Positions 26,217-36,400 of a stretch of 64,000 bases of DNA are shown here, piece by piece. The position numbers and the translations under genes were made by a program. Where the stretch lies: assembly GCF_040273735.1 (NCBI RefSeq), contig NZ_JBELZM010000003.1, positions 62,001 through 126,000 on the forward strand, in the 5' to 3' direction. This DNA comes from Solibacillus sp040273735 (GTDB lineage Bacteria > Bacillota > Bacilli > Bacillales_A > Planococcaceae). Each line of letters starts with the position of its first letter. The first letter of the stretch is position 1. The notes beneath the pieces are model-generated. The model was not told the origin of the DNA and searched no databases. It saw only the letters and a list, made by a program, of their open reading frames with translations.

Positions 26217-26549
26217 TTTCCATACCTCCTAATTATCTATAACTATATTATACCAAATAATTTGCCAAAGAACATAATTCCTGCACTGAAATATAGGCGA
26301 AAAACAATAACTTCCATGAAATAGTCACAAATTTGTATGTATTGAAAATAATAGTTTTTACTATTATAAAATATTTTTCTCAGCAAAATAATAGCAGTTT
26401 CTCTACAGTTGCAAGGTATGATTGGCGATTCACTTTTCAGAATATAATTTACATTCAAAATCCTCTACTAATTTGCTGGTAAAATTGGTAAAATGGATTT
26501 GATTTATGTTAAGCATATTTCTAAGTAATTGTTAAAGGGAGGAATTACG
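26217..26549. other. Divergent uspA/ald promoter region
   Basis: No gene was found in these 333 bases. On the minus strand TGGTATAAT (26247-26255) is a strong extended -10 for uspA. On the plus strand TTGGCG (26422-26427) and TATAAT (26443-26448) have only a 15-base spacer, so an ald promoter is uncertain. The rest is AT-rich. Confidence 0.5.
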
Positions 26550-27683
26550 TTGAAAATAGGGGTACCGAAAGAAATAAAGAACAACGAAAATCGAGTTGCG
26601 ATGACACCGGCAGGGGTATTGTCTTTAATCGCAAATGGTCATGAAGTATATATTGAAACTGGTGCAGGATTAGGCTCTGCATTTACGGATCAGGACTATA
26701 TTGAAGCTGGTGCCCGTATTGTTCAAACAGCAGCTGAAGCATGGGCTGGAGAAATGGTTTTAAAAGTAAAAGAACCCGTGCAAAGTGAATACAAGTATTT
26801 CCGTGAGGGATTAATATTATTTACGTATTTACATTTAGCTCCGGAGCCAGAATTGACTAAGGCTTTACTAGAAAATCGAGTAATCGGTATCGCTTATGAA
26901 ACAGTGCAATTACCAAACGGTTCTTTACCATTATTAACACCGATGAGTGAAGTTGCGGGTAAAATGGCAACACAAATCGGCGCACATTATTTAGAAAAAC
27001 TGCCGGGCGGTAAAGGGATCTTGCTTGGTGGAGTATCAGGTGTTCCTCGCAGTAAAGTAACGGTTATCGGCGGTGGTATTGCGGGAACAAATGCAGCTAA
27101 AGTAGCAGTTGGAATGGGAGCGGATGTTACGATTATCGATTTGAATCCTGAACGATTACGTCAGCTTGATGATTTATTCGGACGTGATGTACAAACATTA
27201 ATTTCAAATCCATATAATATTGCAGATGCTGTTCGTTCTGCTGATTTAGTAGTTGGTTCTGTGCTTATTCCGGGAGCGAAGGCACCGAAATTAGTTACAG
27301 AAGAAATGATTCAATCGATGTCACCTGGCTCTGTTGTTGTTGATATTGCGATTGACCAAGGCGGCTGTTTTGCAACATCTGAAAAAGTAACAACACATGA
27401 TAATCCTACATTTGTTAAACATGGTGTTGTACACTATACGGTGGCAAATATGCCAGGTGCGGTTCCACGTACATCGACTATCGCATTAACAAACAATACG
27501 GTTCCGTATGCATTACAAATTGCGAATAAAGGCTTTTTACGTGCATGCCTGGACAATCTTGCATTAAAGCGAGGCGTTAATACATTGGACGGTAAAGTTG
27601 TATACCGTGCAGTAGCAGACGCACAAGGGCTTGAATTTGCAGAAGTAGAAGATGTGTTAGGTGCACTGACAGGATTAAATTAA
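26550..27683 (+). CDS. ald: Alanine dehydrogenase
   Basis: Ald interconverts alanine and pyruvate plus ammonia with NAD, letting cells use alanine and supporting sporulation. The 377-residue protein starts MKIGVPKEIKNNENRVAMTPAGV, has the NAD-binding VIGGGIAGTNAAKVAVGMGADV and the conserved HYTVANMPGAVPRTST region. I choose the TTG at 26550, seven bases after AAAGGGAGG; the TTG at 26529 lies before that site. The gene is single, with a terminator after it. No adjacent AdeR-type regulator is present. Confidence 0.95.
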   Translation: MKIGVPKEIKNNENRVAMTPAGVLSLIANGHEVYIETGAGLGSAFTDQDYIEAGARIVQTAAEAWAGEMVLKVKEPVQSEYKYFREGLILFTYLHLAPEPELTKALLENRVIGIAYETVQLPNGSLPLLTPMSEVAGKMATQIGAHYLEKLPGGKGILLGGVSGVPRSKVTVIGGGIAGTNAAKVAVGMGADVTIIDLNPERLRQLDDLFGRDVQTLISNPYNIADAVRSADLVVGSVLIPGAKAPKLVTEEMIQSMSPGSVVVDIAIDQGGCFATSEKVTTHDNPTFVKHGVVHYTVANMPGAVPRTSTIALTNNTVPYALQIANKGFLRACLDNLALKRGVNTLDGKVVYRAVADAQGLEFAEVEDVLGALTGLN

Positions 27684-27698
27684 TCAATATTTTACCGC

Positions 27699-27743
27699 AA
27701 AAATCCGCTGCAATTGTCAAAACCAATCGCAGCGGATTTTTTT
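27699..27743 (+). terminator. ald terminator
   Basis: AAATCCGCTGC and GCAGCGGATTT form an 11-bp stem with a long loop, followed by Ts. Confidence 0.85.
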
Positions 27744-27754
27744 AATGGGTCATT

Positions 27755-28390
27755 TTATTTAACCGAGATTAATTCAGTTGTAATATTACCTTCAAAATCA
27801 GTAATACGGATAATACCGTGATCTTTAGCTAGATAGATTTTAGAGCCGTTTGGATATTTTAAAACTACTACATTACGGAAGGTTCCTGCTTTTGTTTTAA
27901 CTGTTTCACTTGTACTTTCAACATAAACTGGTGTTGTTTCCATAGTATCGTCATATAAGTAATCCGTATCGGTAATTGTTGTCTTTTCTTTCATCGGATA
28001 GCTTAATGAGAAGAAAAAAATATCTGAATAGGCAACACCTAATGCAAGCTGCTGCTGATCTTCAATATACGTATAGCCGATATAGTCTTCTTCCAACAAT
28101 TCTACCGAGTTTTCGATCGATTTATTTTTAGAAGCGATATATGTTTTTGGGCCAGCATCTTCGAATGATGGTTTATAAGTATAACTGCGATTTACTTTTG
28201 GCATAAAGCCTGTATTTGAAACAGATGCTTTTTCCTTTACCGCTTTGTTCGGTGATACACTATTTGAAATGACTTCGTTATCTACCTTGCTCGTTTGACT
28301 TGCTTCGGCTTCCGTATTCCATTCAATTTGACTTATTGGCAATAGTGTAAGCACAATTATAAGTAGCGTTGTAAATGACCATCTTTTCAT
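27755..28390 (-). CDS. Exported protein of unknown function
   Basis: The 211-residue product has an N-terminal signal sequence (MKRWSF, a hydrophobic stretch to about residue 20, and an AEA-S site near residue 30 that a signal peptidase could cut). A polar low-complexity linker follows, then a compact region with YIGYTYIEDQQQLALGVAYSD and a C-terminal beta-rich part (KTKAGTFRNVVVLKYPNGSKIYLAKDHGIIRI). I recognise no family with confidence. The ATG at 28390 has AAGGAAGTGG upstream; a TTG 30 bases earlier is rejected. It is convergent with ald. Confidence 0.65.
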   Translation of the reverse strand: MKRWSFTTLLIIVLTLLPISQIEWNTEAEASQTSKVDNEVISNSVSPNKAVKEKASVSNTGFMPKVNRSYTYKPSFEDAGPKTYIASKNKSIENSVELLEEDYIGYTYIEDQQQLALGVAYSDIFFFSLSYPMKEKTTITDTDYLYDDTMETTPVYVESTSETVKTKAGTFRNVVVLKYPNGSKIYLAKDHGIIRITDFEGNITTELISVK

Positions 28391-28504
28391 AATGCACCAC
28401 TTCCTTTCGGTTATTTTCAAGTAATTAATAGTCTATTCCTCAATTTTGCTTTTAGAAAACAAGTTAAAAATTGTAAAGTGGATATTTTGAGAAAAGTCTC
28501 TTAA

Positions 28505-28547
28505 AAATAAAAAGCGAGCTATCCTCTAAAAAGGACTGCTCGCTTTA
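28505..28547 (-). terminator. Prolidase gene terminator
   Basis: AAAGCGAGC and GCTCGCTTT pair around an 18-base loop. The A-rich left flank reads as TTTTTATTTTT on the minus strand. Confidence 0.75.
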
Positions 28548-28590
28548 GTATATGCAAATTTCATAGTTTCTATACAATTAAATTAATATA

Positions 28591-29679
28591 TTATAAAATT
28601 ACAAGTTCTTTTGTGAATGATGTAAGTACTTCCACACCATCTTTTGTAACGACTACATCGTCCTCAATACGAACGCCAGCAGCATCCGTTTTATAAATGC
28701 CAGGCTCGATTGTAAATACTGTTCCTTCATTTAGGACAAAATCGTTGGCGCCGTTGATCGAAGGGAATTCGTGAACAGAAATACCAAGACCGTGACCTAA
28801 ACGGTGTGTGAAGTATTGGCCATAGCCTGCATCTGTAATAACATCACGGGCAATTTTATCCAAGTCCATTGCGCGGACACCTGGTTTAACTGCATCGATC
28901 GCTGATTCGTTTGCGCGGCGAACAGCATTATAAATTTTAATTTGCTCGTCATTTGGCTGGCCGAATGCTACCGTTCGCGTGATATCTGAACAATACCCTT
29001 CGTAAATAACACCTAGGTCAAATAAGATTAGGTCACCTTTTTTAATTTTGCGGTTTCCAGGTGTTCCATGAGGAGAAGCCGCTTTTTCTCCAGCCAATAC
29101 CATCGTATCGAAGCTCATCGCATAGCCTTTTGCCTTAATAGCGGATTCAATTATGTTTAAAACTTCCATTTCTGTTACGCCTTCTGCAATTGCATCACAG
29201 CCAACCTGAATTGCGTAGTCCGCTAATTCGGCAGCTTTACGTAATTTTTCAAGTTCCGCTTCATCTTTTGAAATACGAAGCGCGTTAATTTTTTCATCAA
29301 TACCTGCAAACTTTAATTGCTCATAGCGTTCTTGGATCGCTTCTAAACGCTCAACTGTTAAATGAGATTTCTCAATAGCCAATGTATCGAATGTAACGTT
29401 GCGAGCCTCGACATTTTTTGCAACAACATCCCAGGCATTTTCAGTATCTTCATGTCCGACAACGTCGAAAGCCCACCCTGCAGCTACTGCATCAGGTATT
29501 TCCATTTTCGGGCAAATTAAAAACGGCGCTGCATCCTTAAATACCATAACTCCAAGTAAGCGCTCATGCGGCTCACTTCTAAAACCGGAAAAGTAAAAGA
29601 CATTGTCAGGTGTTGTAATAAAAGCAGCATCCCAGCCATTTTCAATTAAATGATTTTGTAATTGTTTCAATTTCGACAT
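28591..29679 (-). CDS. pepQ: M24B metallopeptidase (Xaa-Pro dipeptidase family)
   Basis: The enzyme cleaves peptides with proline in the second position in the cytoplasm. The 362-residue protein has an N-terminal creatinase-like domain and the pita-bread catalytic domain with all five metal ligands: Asp221, Asp232 (FDLGVIYEGYCSDIT), His296 (HRLGHGLG), Glu325 (TIEPGIY) and Glu339 (VRIEDD). AAAGGAG precedes the ATG. It could be a dipeptidase or an aminopeptidase P; the length and fold fit the PepQ/YqhT group. Divergent from ytkL. Confidence 0.88.
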   Translation of the reverse strand: MSKLKQLQNHLIENGWDAAFITTPDNVFYFSGFRSEPHERLLGVMVFKDAAPFLICPKMEIPDAVAAGWAFDVVGHEDTENAWDVVAKNVEARNVTFDTLAIEKSHLTVERLEAIQERYEQLKFAGIDEKINALRISKDEAELEKLRKAAELADYAIQVGCDAIAEGVTEMEVLNIIESAIKAKGYAMSFDTMVLAGEKAASPHGTPGNRKIKKGDLILFDLGVIYEGYCSDITRTVAFGQPNDEQIKIYNAVRRANESAIDAVKPGVRAMDLDKIARDVITDAGYGQYFTHRLGHGLGISVHEFPSINGANDFVLNEGTVFTIEPGIYKTDAAGVRIEDDVVVTKDGVEVLTSFTKELVIL

Positions 29680-29796
29680 TGTATAAACTCCTTTGTTGTT
29701 CCATTAATGAATTCACGGTATAAGCATATCAAAAAAAGGAGAATTATGCATAAATATCGAATGATACAGGGAAGGTTATTTTAGGAGGTATGATAT

Positions 29797-30477
29797 ATGC
29801 AGATTTCATTTCACGGACATTCCGTCGTAAAAATTGTGACAAATGGGACCACGATTTTAATTGATCCTTTCATTAACGGAAATGGACAAACAGATTTAAA
29901 GGTTGAAAATGAAAAACCGGATGTCATTTTACTGACGCATGGACATAATGATCATGTTGGAGATACGGTGGAATTAGCAAAAACACACGATGCACTCGTT
30001 GTCGCGCCAAATGAGCTTGCAGACTATTTAGGCTGGCAAGGTTGCAAAGTCCACAATATGCATATTGGTGGTGCACGCCAATTTGAATTCGGAAAAGTGA
30101 AATTTACACAGGCGTTCCACGGCTCTTCATATGTAACGGAAAACAACGAAATTATCTATATGGGAATGCCGGCCGGAATTTTATTTACGGCAGAAGGTAA
30201 AACAATTTACCATGCTGGTGATACGGCATTATTTGGGGATATGGAGTTAATCGGAAAACGTCATCCAATTGACATTGCCTTTTTACCGATTGGCGACAAC
30301 TTTACAATGGGACCTGAAGATGCAGCTTATGCGGTTTCTTTATTGAAGCCGAAAATTGTTGTGCCAGTCCACTACAACACATTCCCGCCAATTAAACAAG
30401 ATCCGGCTGACTTTGCGAAACTTGTTGAAGGTTCAGAAGTACAAGTATTGCAGCCAGGGGAATTTGTTGAATTCTAA
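29797..30477 (+). CDS. ytkL: Metal-dependent hydrolase, metallo-beta-lactamase fold (UPF0173)
   Basis: The 226-residue protein has the metallo-beta-lactamase zinc motif THGHNDHVGD (His48, His50, Asp52, His53), a further histidine in FHGSSY, HAGDTALFGDME and a C-terminal VPVHYNTFP. It is cytosolic with no signal peptide. The family (YtkL, UPF0173) is widespread in bacteria and archaea, and its physiological substrate is not established. TAGGAGGT precedes the ATG. It has its own terminator. Confidence 0.88.
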   Translation: MQISFHGHSVVKIVTNGTTILIDPFINGNGQTDLKVENEKPDVILLTHGHNDHVGDTVELAKTHDALVVAPNELADYLGWQGCKVHNMHIGGARQFEFGKVKFTQAFHGSSYVTENNEIIYMGMPAGILFTAEGKTIYHAGDTALFGDMELIGKRHPIDIAFLPIGDNFTMGPEDAAYAVSLLKPKIVVPVHYNTFPPIKQDPADFAKLVEGSEVQVLQPGEFVEF

Positions 30478-30524
30478 TTTACTATTGAATGTATATCCAT
30501 TTGATATAATTTATTCTTAAACTT

Positions 30525-30562
30525 AAACTGCCCAACAATCTATTTTGTTGGGCAGTTTGTCT
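30525..30562 (+). terminator. ytkL terminator
   Basis: AAACTGCCCAACAA and TTGTTGGGCAGTTT form a 14-bp perfect stem. Confidence 0.85.
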
Positions 30563-30694
30563 TATTTATTTCTTGAGCTTTTTCTTACATTTATAAGCAA
30601 TTATACGGGTATATGTATTGAAAATAGTATAATTGCGCCGTTTAAATATGGTACACTAAAGACATAAATGAATGATGAGAAATAGGTGATGTAA

Positions 30695-32002
30695 TTGTCA
30701 ACGAAACATGAGAAGATTTTACAATACATTGAATCACTACCGGTTGGCGATAAAATTTCGGTTCGTCAAATTGCAAAGGAAATGCAAGTGAGTGAAGGGA
30801 CAGCTTACCGAGCAATTAAAGAAGCTGAAAACCGACGTCTTGTAAGCTCAATCGAACGTGTAGGTACGATTCGAATTGAAAAGAAGAAGAAAGAAAATAT
30901 TGAACGCTTAACATTTGCTGAAATTGTAAATATTATAGATGGTCAAGTTTTAGGTGGAAAAACAGGTCTCCATAAAACATTGACGAAATTTGTAATTGGT
31001 GCGATGAAGCTTGATGATATGATGCGCTATACGGATGCAGGGAGCCTGCTCATTGTCGGTAACCGTACACAGGCACATGAATACGCATTGAAAACAGGGG
31101 CTGCTGTATTAATTACAGGCGGATTTGATACAACTGAATCCACTAAAGAGCTGGCAGACGAACTGGATTTGCCAATTATCTCAACAACGTATGATACGTT
31201 TACAGTGGCGACGATGATCAACCGCGCCATCTATGACCAGCTGATTAAAAAAGATATATTACTGATTGAAGATGTATACGTCCCGATGGAAGATACGGCT
31301 GTATTAAAAAATAATGATACGATCGCAGATTTTCATAGACAGAACCGTCGTACGACGCATGGAGCCTTTCCTGTTGTAACAGGTCAAAACAGGCTTGTCG
31401 GTATGATAACGAGTAAGGACGTAATCGGGAAAGAAGAGTCAGAGCCGATTGATAAAGTAATGACAAAGAACCCGATTGCTGCTTCAATGAAAACAAGTGT
31501 CGCTTCAGCTGGACACCGAATGATCTGGGAAGGAATCGACTTGCTTCCTGTCATTGATGAAGAAGGGTTATTAAAAGGGGTTATCAGTCGTCAAGACGTA
31601 TTAAAGGCGATTCAATTAGCACAGCGTCAGCCCCAGCATGGCGAGACGATCGATGATTTAGTGAAAAATGAAATGCGTGTCATGGGCGAAGAGGATATTG
31701 AAGTGGAATTTACTGTTACACCGCAAATGACAAACCAGTTTGGAGCGATTTCATATGGTGCTTTTACAATCCTATTATCCGAAGTAGGTGCTTTTGCATT
31801 GAAGCGTCGTAAACGCGGAGAAGCGGTTGTTGAAAATATGAATATTTATTTTATCAAACCAGTTCAGATGGAAAGTGTATTAACTGTCCGTCCTAGAATT
31901 TTGGACATGTCACGTAAATTCGTGAAAATGGATTTTGAAGTATACAGCGCGACAAATCTTGTTGGAAAAGCCATGATGACATTCCAGCTATTAGAACGAT
32001 AA
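30695..32002 (+). CDS. ytoI: HTH-DRTGG-CBS-hotdog multidomain regulator
   Basis: The 435-residue protein joins a winged helix-turn-helix (about residues 5-60, ISVRQIAKEMQVSEGTAYRAIKEAE), a DRTGG domain (about 75-185), a pair of CBS domains (about 190-310) and a hotdog thioesterase-like domain (about 325-435, MTNQFGAISYGAFTILLSEVGAFA). DNA binding plus CBS suggests a nucleotide-responsive regulator; the hotdog domain may bind an acyl-CoA. The start is TTG with AGGTGAT upstream. Targets and ligands are unknown. Position before ytpI-nrnA matches B. subtilis YtoI. Confidence 0.85.
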   Translation: MSTKHEKILQYIESLPVGDKISVRQIAKEMQVSEGTAYRAIKEAENRRLVSSIERVGTIRIEKKKKENIERLTFAEIVNIIDGQVLGGKTGLHKTLTKFVIGAMKLDDMMRYTDAGSLLIVGNRTQAHEYALKTGAAVLITGGFDTTESTKELADELDLPIISTTYDTFTVATMINRAIYDQLIKKDILLIEDVYVPMEDTAVLKNNDTIADFHRQNRRTTHGAFPVVTGQNRLVGMITSKDVIGKEESEPIDKVMTKNPIAASMKTSVASAGHRMIWEGIDLLPVIDEEGLLKGVISRQDVLKAIQLAQRQPQHGETIDDLVKNEMRVMGEEDIEVEFTVTPQMTNQFGAISYGAFTILLSEVGAFALKRRKRGEAVVENMNIYFIKPVQMESVLTVRPRILDMSRKFVKMDFEVYSATNLVGKAMMTFQLLER

Positions 32003-32046
32003 AAAAAGGGTCATGCTGAAAGTAAATTGCTTTCAACTGACCCCGT
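32003..32046 (-). terminator. ytpI terminator
   Basis: GGGTCA...TGAAAG pairs with CTTTCA...TGACCC with small bulges. The A-run on its left reads as seven Ts on the minus strand. It can also slow the converging ytoI transcript. Confidence 0.7.
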
Positions 32047-32050
32047 TCTT

Positions 32051-32362
32051 TTACCTGTTTAATTCGTATTCTTCTTTTATGTATCGGCCTTCATGCTGCA
32101 TGCGTTTATAATTATTAACACCCAAACCTGCACCAATGATGAAGAAAACAGCTGCAACGGCAAACCCGAGAATATCCGGATACAGAATCGTTGCATTCAG
32201 ACCAAAGAAGATGAGAAATGCGGCAAGCGCAACCCCGGCTTTCGCAGTATACCATTTACGACGAATAGGCAGTGTCGAACGGAACTGCTTAGTTTTGAAA
32301 TATAAATAAAATACTAGTGACGCTATAATACAGGCAACAAACAGAAAATTTAAATAGACCAT
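32051..32362 (-). CDS. ytpI: YtpI-like small membrane protein
   Basis: The 103-residue protein has an N-terminal helix (residues 4-21), a basic loop with LPIRRKWYTAKAG, and two more helices (about 45-62 and 66-84), ending in a charged tail. This is the layout of YtpI. The ATG at 32362 has AGGGGGTT six bases upstream and is preferred over a TTG 21 bases earlier. In B. subtilis it also lies between ytoI and nrnA. The function is unknown. Confidence 0.78.
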   Translation of the reverse strand: MVYLNFLFVACIIASLVFYLYFKTKQFRSTLPIRRKWYTAKAGVALAAFLIFFGLNATILYPDILGFAVAAVFFIIGAGLGVNNYKRMQHEGRYIKEEYELNR

Positions 32363-32454
32363 ATTGAACCCCCTAATAGCCAAACTACTAAATATTGTAA
32401 CGATATTTACTGGAAAATGAAATAGGTATTCATTATGGATGAGGAGGAAATGTA

Positions 32455-33399
32455 TTGAAACGTCAAATTATTGACAAAATTAAACAATATGAAACAATTG
32501 TACTGCATCGCCATGTACGACCGGACCCAGATGCGTACGGTTCACAAATAGGACTGGCTGAGTTAATTCGGGCAAATTATCCCGAGAAAGCGGTATACAC
32601 GGTCGGTGAACATGACGACTCATTATCTTTCATGGCAACCCCTCAGCAAATCGAAGATGCACAGTTTGAAAATGCACTGGTCATTGTGACTGACACTGCG
32701 AATACCGAACGTATTGATGATCAGCGCTATGTAAACGGCGAGTTACTTATTAAAATCGATCACCATCCGAATGATGATGCTTATGGTGATTTGTTATGGG
32801 TGGATACGAATGCTAGTTCATGCAGTGAAATGATTTATGAGCTTTATGAAGAAGGTAAAACGTATGCAGATTGGGATATGTCCGATGAAGCGGCACGCCT
32901 GTTGTTTGCGGGAATTGTCGGCGATACTGGTCGTTTCCTATATCCAAGTGCTAGCCCGAAAACATTTGAAACAGCAGGACAACTTGTACAATATAATTTC
33001 GACCGAAATGAAGTATTCGATGGTATGTACGAAATGGAACGCAAACTACTAAACCTTCAAGGTTATATATACCAGCATTTCGAAATGGACGGAAACGGTG
33101 CGGCGTCGATTAAATTGCCTGCAGCTATTTTACAGGAATTTGATGCTACACCATCCGAAACATCCCTATTAGTTAGTTCATTGGGCAATGTAAAGAATAT
33201 CCGTGCATGGGTGATGTTCATTGAAGACAATGATACGATTCGCGTTCGTATACGTTCGAAAGGTCCGGTTATCAACGGCCTGGCGAAAAAGTATAATGGT
33301 GGCGGACATCCATTGGCATCTGGTGCTACAGCATATTCTTGGGAAGAGGCAGATCAGGTAATTGAAGATTTGAAAGTGATTTGCAGTGAATATAAATAA
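32455..33399 (+). CDS. nrnA: Bifunctional oligoribonuclease / pAp phosphatase
   Basis: NrnA degrades short RNA oligonucleotides and hydrolyses 3'-phosphoadenosine 5'-phosphate. The 314-residue DHH/DHHA1 protein has LHRHVRPDPDAYGSQ, VTDTANTERID, the DHH motif in IDHHPNDDAYG, and the DHHA1 substrate loop YNGGGHPLASGA. The start is TTG, with GAGGAGG seven bases upstream. It lies 19 bases before dnaE and probably shares its transcript, as in B. subtilis. Confidence 0.94.
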   Translation: MKRQIIDKIKQYETIVLHRHVRPDPDAYGSQIGLAELIRANYPEKAVYTVGEHDDSLSFMATPQQIEDAQFENALVIVTDTANTERIDDQRYVNGELLIKIDHHPNDDAYGDLLWVDTNASSCSEMIYELYEEGKTYADWDMSDEAARLLFAGIVGDTGRFLYPSASPKTFETAGQLVQYNFDRNEVFDGMYEMERKLLNLQGYIYQHFEMDGNGAASIKLPAAILQEFDATPSETSLLVSSLGNVKNIRAWVMFIEDNDTIRVRIRSKGPVINGLAKKYNGGGHPLASGATAYSWEEADQVIEDLKVICSEYK

Positions 33400-33418
33400 T
33401 ATGATGGAGGGATGACGG

Positions 33419-36400
33419 GTGACTGTATATCCGCAAGTACGGACAAGTGCCGATTTATTGAAAAGTACAATTCGTATCGAAGAGCTCATCCCTTTTTTAC
33501 ATCAGCAAAAGGCAAAAAGCTGTGCAATTGTTAATACGAAATTGTACGGACTTTTGCCTTTTTGGTTTGAAATGAAAAGGGCCGGTATACATCCGGTAGT
33601 AGGCTTGACGATTCAGCTCGAATTGTCGGAAGATCAATCATTGCCGCTTGTTTTATATGCAAAAACAAACGAAGGATATCGCAATTTGTTGAAAATCTCC
33701 AGTAGTATTTCCATTCGGCCAGAGCAGACAATCCCATTAAGATGGCTGCTCGCATATGGAAAAGGAATTGCTTTTATGATTCCTGTTATCGAACAGCAGG
33801 CAATATGGTTGCAACAGGAAGCGGAGCCACTATTGAAAGAAATTATTAAGGCCTATCCGGATGAAGTGTATATTGGGATTTCCCGTTTATCCGATACAGC
33901 AGGTTGGGAAAGTTCAGCAGTTCAGCTCGCTGAAAAAAATGCTCTTCCAATTGTTGCAACACATGAAAGTCTGTTTTTTAATGACAAGGACTTTTTTGCC
34001 TATGAAGTGGCACAGGCCATCCATACTGGTGTAAAACTGAGTGAAGCTGCAGAAAGCAATAAACAGGGAAATCATTTACTGACAGCAGAACAGTGGCAGC
34101 AGAAGTTTAATGATCAGCAACAATGGCTCGTACAAATGGAAAATTTATTACTAAGCTGTCAAATTGAAATAAACACTAATAATGTTTATATGCCGAAGTT
34201 TCCGGTTGGCGAAGGAGAGACGGCGGAAAACTTGCTGCAGCGGCAAGTAGTGACTGGTATACAGCGGCGTTTAAATACATCCGCAGTGCCGGATCAGTAT
34301 GTTGAACGGATGAACTATGAGCTTCATGTTATTCAGTCGATGGGCTATTCAGATTACTTTCTGATTGTCGCCGACTTTATGCAGTTTGCACGTGAAGCAC
34401 AAATATTAACAGGTCCGGGCCGTGGTTCTTCCGCGTCTTCTCTTGTCGCATTTGCACTCGAAATTACGCAGGTGGACCCTTTGCAATACGATTTGCTGTT
34501 TGAACGTTTTTTAAATCCGGAACGTATTACACTACCGGATATCGATATCGACTTTTTAGATACGAGACGGCATGAAGTTATCCAGTATGTTGCGAAAAAA
34601 TACGGCAAACAATATGTCGCACAAATTATTACGTTCGGTACACTATCTGCCAAGGCAGTTGCCCGTGATGTTGCCCGTATGTTTAATTTCGAAAGTGAAG
34701 CATTGGAAATGATTTCTAAGCTAATACCGAATAAGCACGGCATTACACTGAAGGAAGCATATGCAATGTCGGAAAACTTAAGAGCATGGGTTACGGCAGA
34801 GCCTATCCGCCAAAAATGGTTTGAAACATCTCTTCGATTGGAAGGACTTCCAAGGAATGCGTCAACACACGCAGCAGGAGTCGTATTGAGTCCTGTTCCA
34901 TTAGTCGACGTCGTACCAATTGAAGAAGGACATGACGGAATATTTTTAACACAGTGGCCGATGCAGGAAGTGGAGCAAAACGGATTATTGAAAATTGACT
35001 TTTTAGGACTCCGTAATTTAACGATTTTAGAGCAAATCCGGAAGTCGATTCAGTTTACTCATAATACACAAATCAATTTTAATCAAATTCCGCTCAATGA
35101 TGAAAAGACATTTGAGCTATTACAAAATGGCGACACGAATGGTATTTTCCAGCTAGAGTCGGATGGCATGAAAAATGCACTCCGTGAAATAAAACCGACC
35201 CACTTTTTAGATATTGTAGCAGTCAATGCATTGTATCGACCGGGCCCGATGGAATTCATTCCGATGTATGCAAGAAGAAAGCATAAAAAAGAGCAGGTAA
35301 TCATGCCGCATCCGCATTTAACACCGATTCTGGAAGAGACATACGGCGTTATTATTTATCAGGAGCAAATTATGCGCATTGCGAATGTGATGGCGGGCTT
35401 TTCTTTTGGACAGGCTGATTTGCTCCGTCGTGCTGTGAGTAAAAAGAAGCGGGATGTACTGGAGCAGCAGCGGGCCTCTTTCGTAAAAGGTGCCTTAACA
35501 AAAGGTTATACACAGCAGGCAGCCGAAGAAGTGTATGCATTAATTGTCCGGTTTGCCGATTATGGCTTCCCGAAAAGCCATGCCGTTGCGTATAGTGTTA
35601 TTTCCTATCAGATGGCGTACTTGAAAGCCAATTATCCGGTCAATTTTTATGCTGCTCTCCTGACAAATGCAACGGGTAATCCAGAGAAGCTTGCCCAAAT
35701 TATAATGGAGGCAAAAGCAAGGGGAATTGAAATTTTGCCGCCGTCGATTAATCGAAGTATGCGTCACTTTAAAGTGGAAAGCGGGAAAATCCGATTTAGT
35801 CTTTCCACGATTAAAGGTGTACCGCAGCCATTTTTGCAAAAACTGTTAATTGCGCGTCAAGAAAGGCAAAAGCCGTTTGACTCTATATTTGATTTGGCTG
35901 TGACGTTGACGACAGCGAATTTCAACAGAAAAATTATCGAACCGCTCATTAAAGCAGGTGCACTTGATGAATTCGGCAAAGATCGTGCAACATTACTCGC
36001 CACTATCGAAGGTGCCCAAAAACAGGCTGATTTTGTACGACCGGGCGGGGATGACTTGTTTGAAGGGGCATTGCTCGCATTCGGTAAACCGAAATATAGT
36101 GAAACATCCCCAATTCCGGAAAAAATCAAACTGCAGTACGAAAAGGATGTGCTCGGTTTTTATTTATCAGATCATCCAATCGTAAAATTACGAAGCCATT
36201 TTCCGGAAGTTACGGCAACTGTTCAAACTTTGTCGTATCTTAAAGACAACACGTTCGTAAAAATGATCGGTCAAGTTCGCGAAATGCGACAGCTCCGCAC
36301 AAAACGCGGTGAACTGATGGCATTTGTTCAGATGGAAGATGAGTTTGGATCAGTCTCTTTAACATTGTTCCCTAAGGAATACGAGCAAGTTGTCGGGAAA

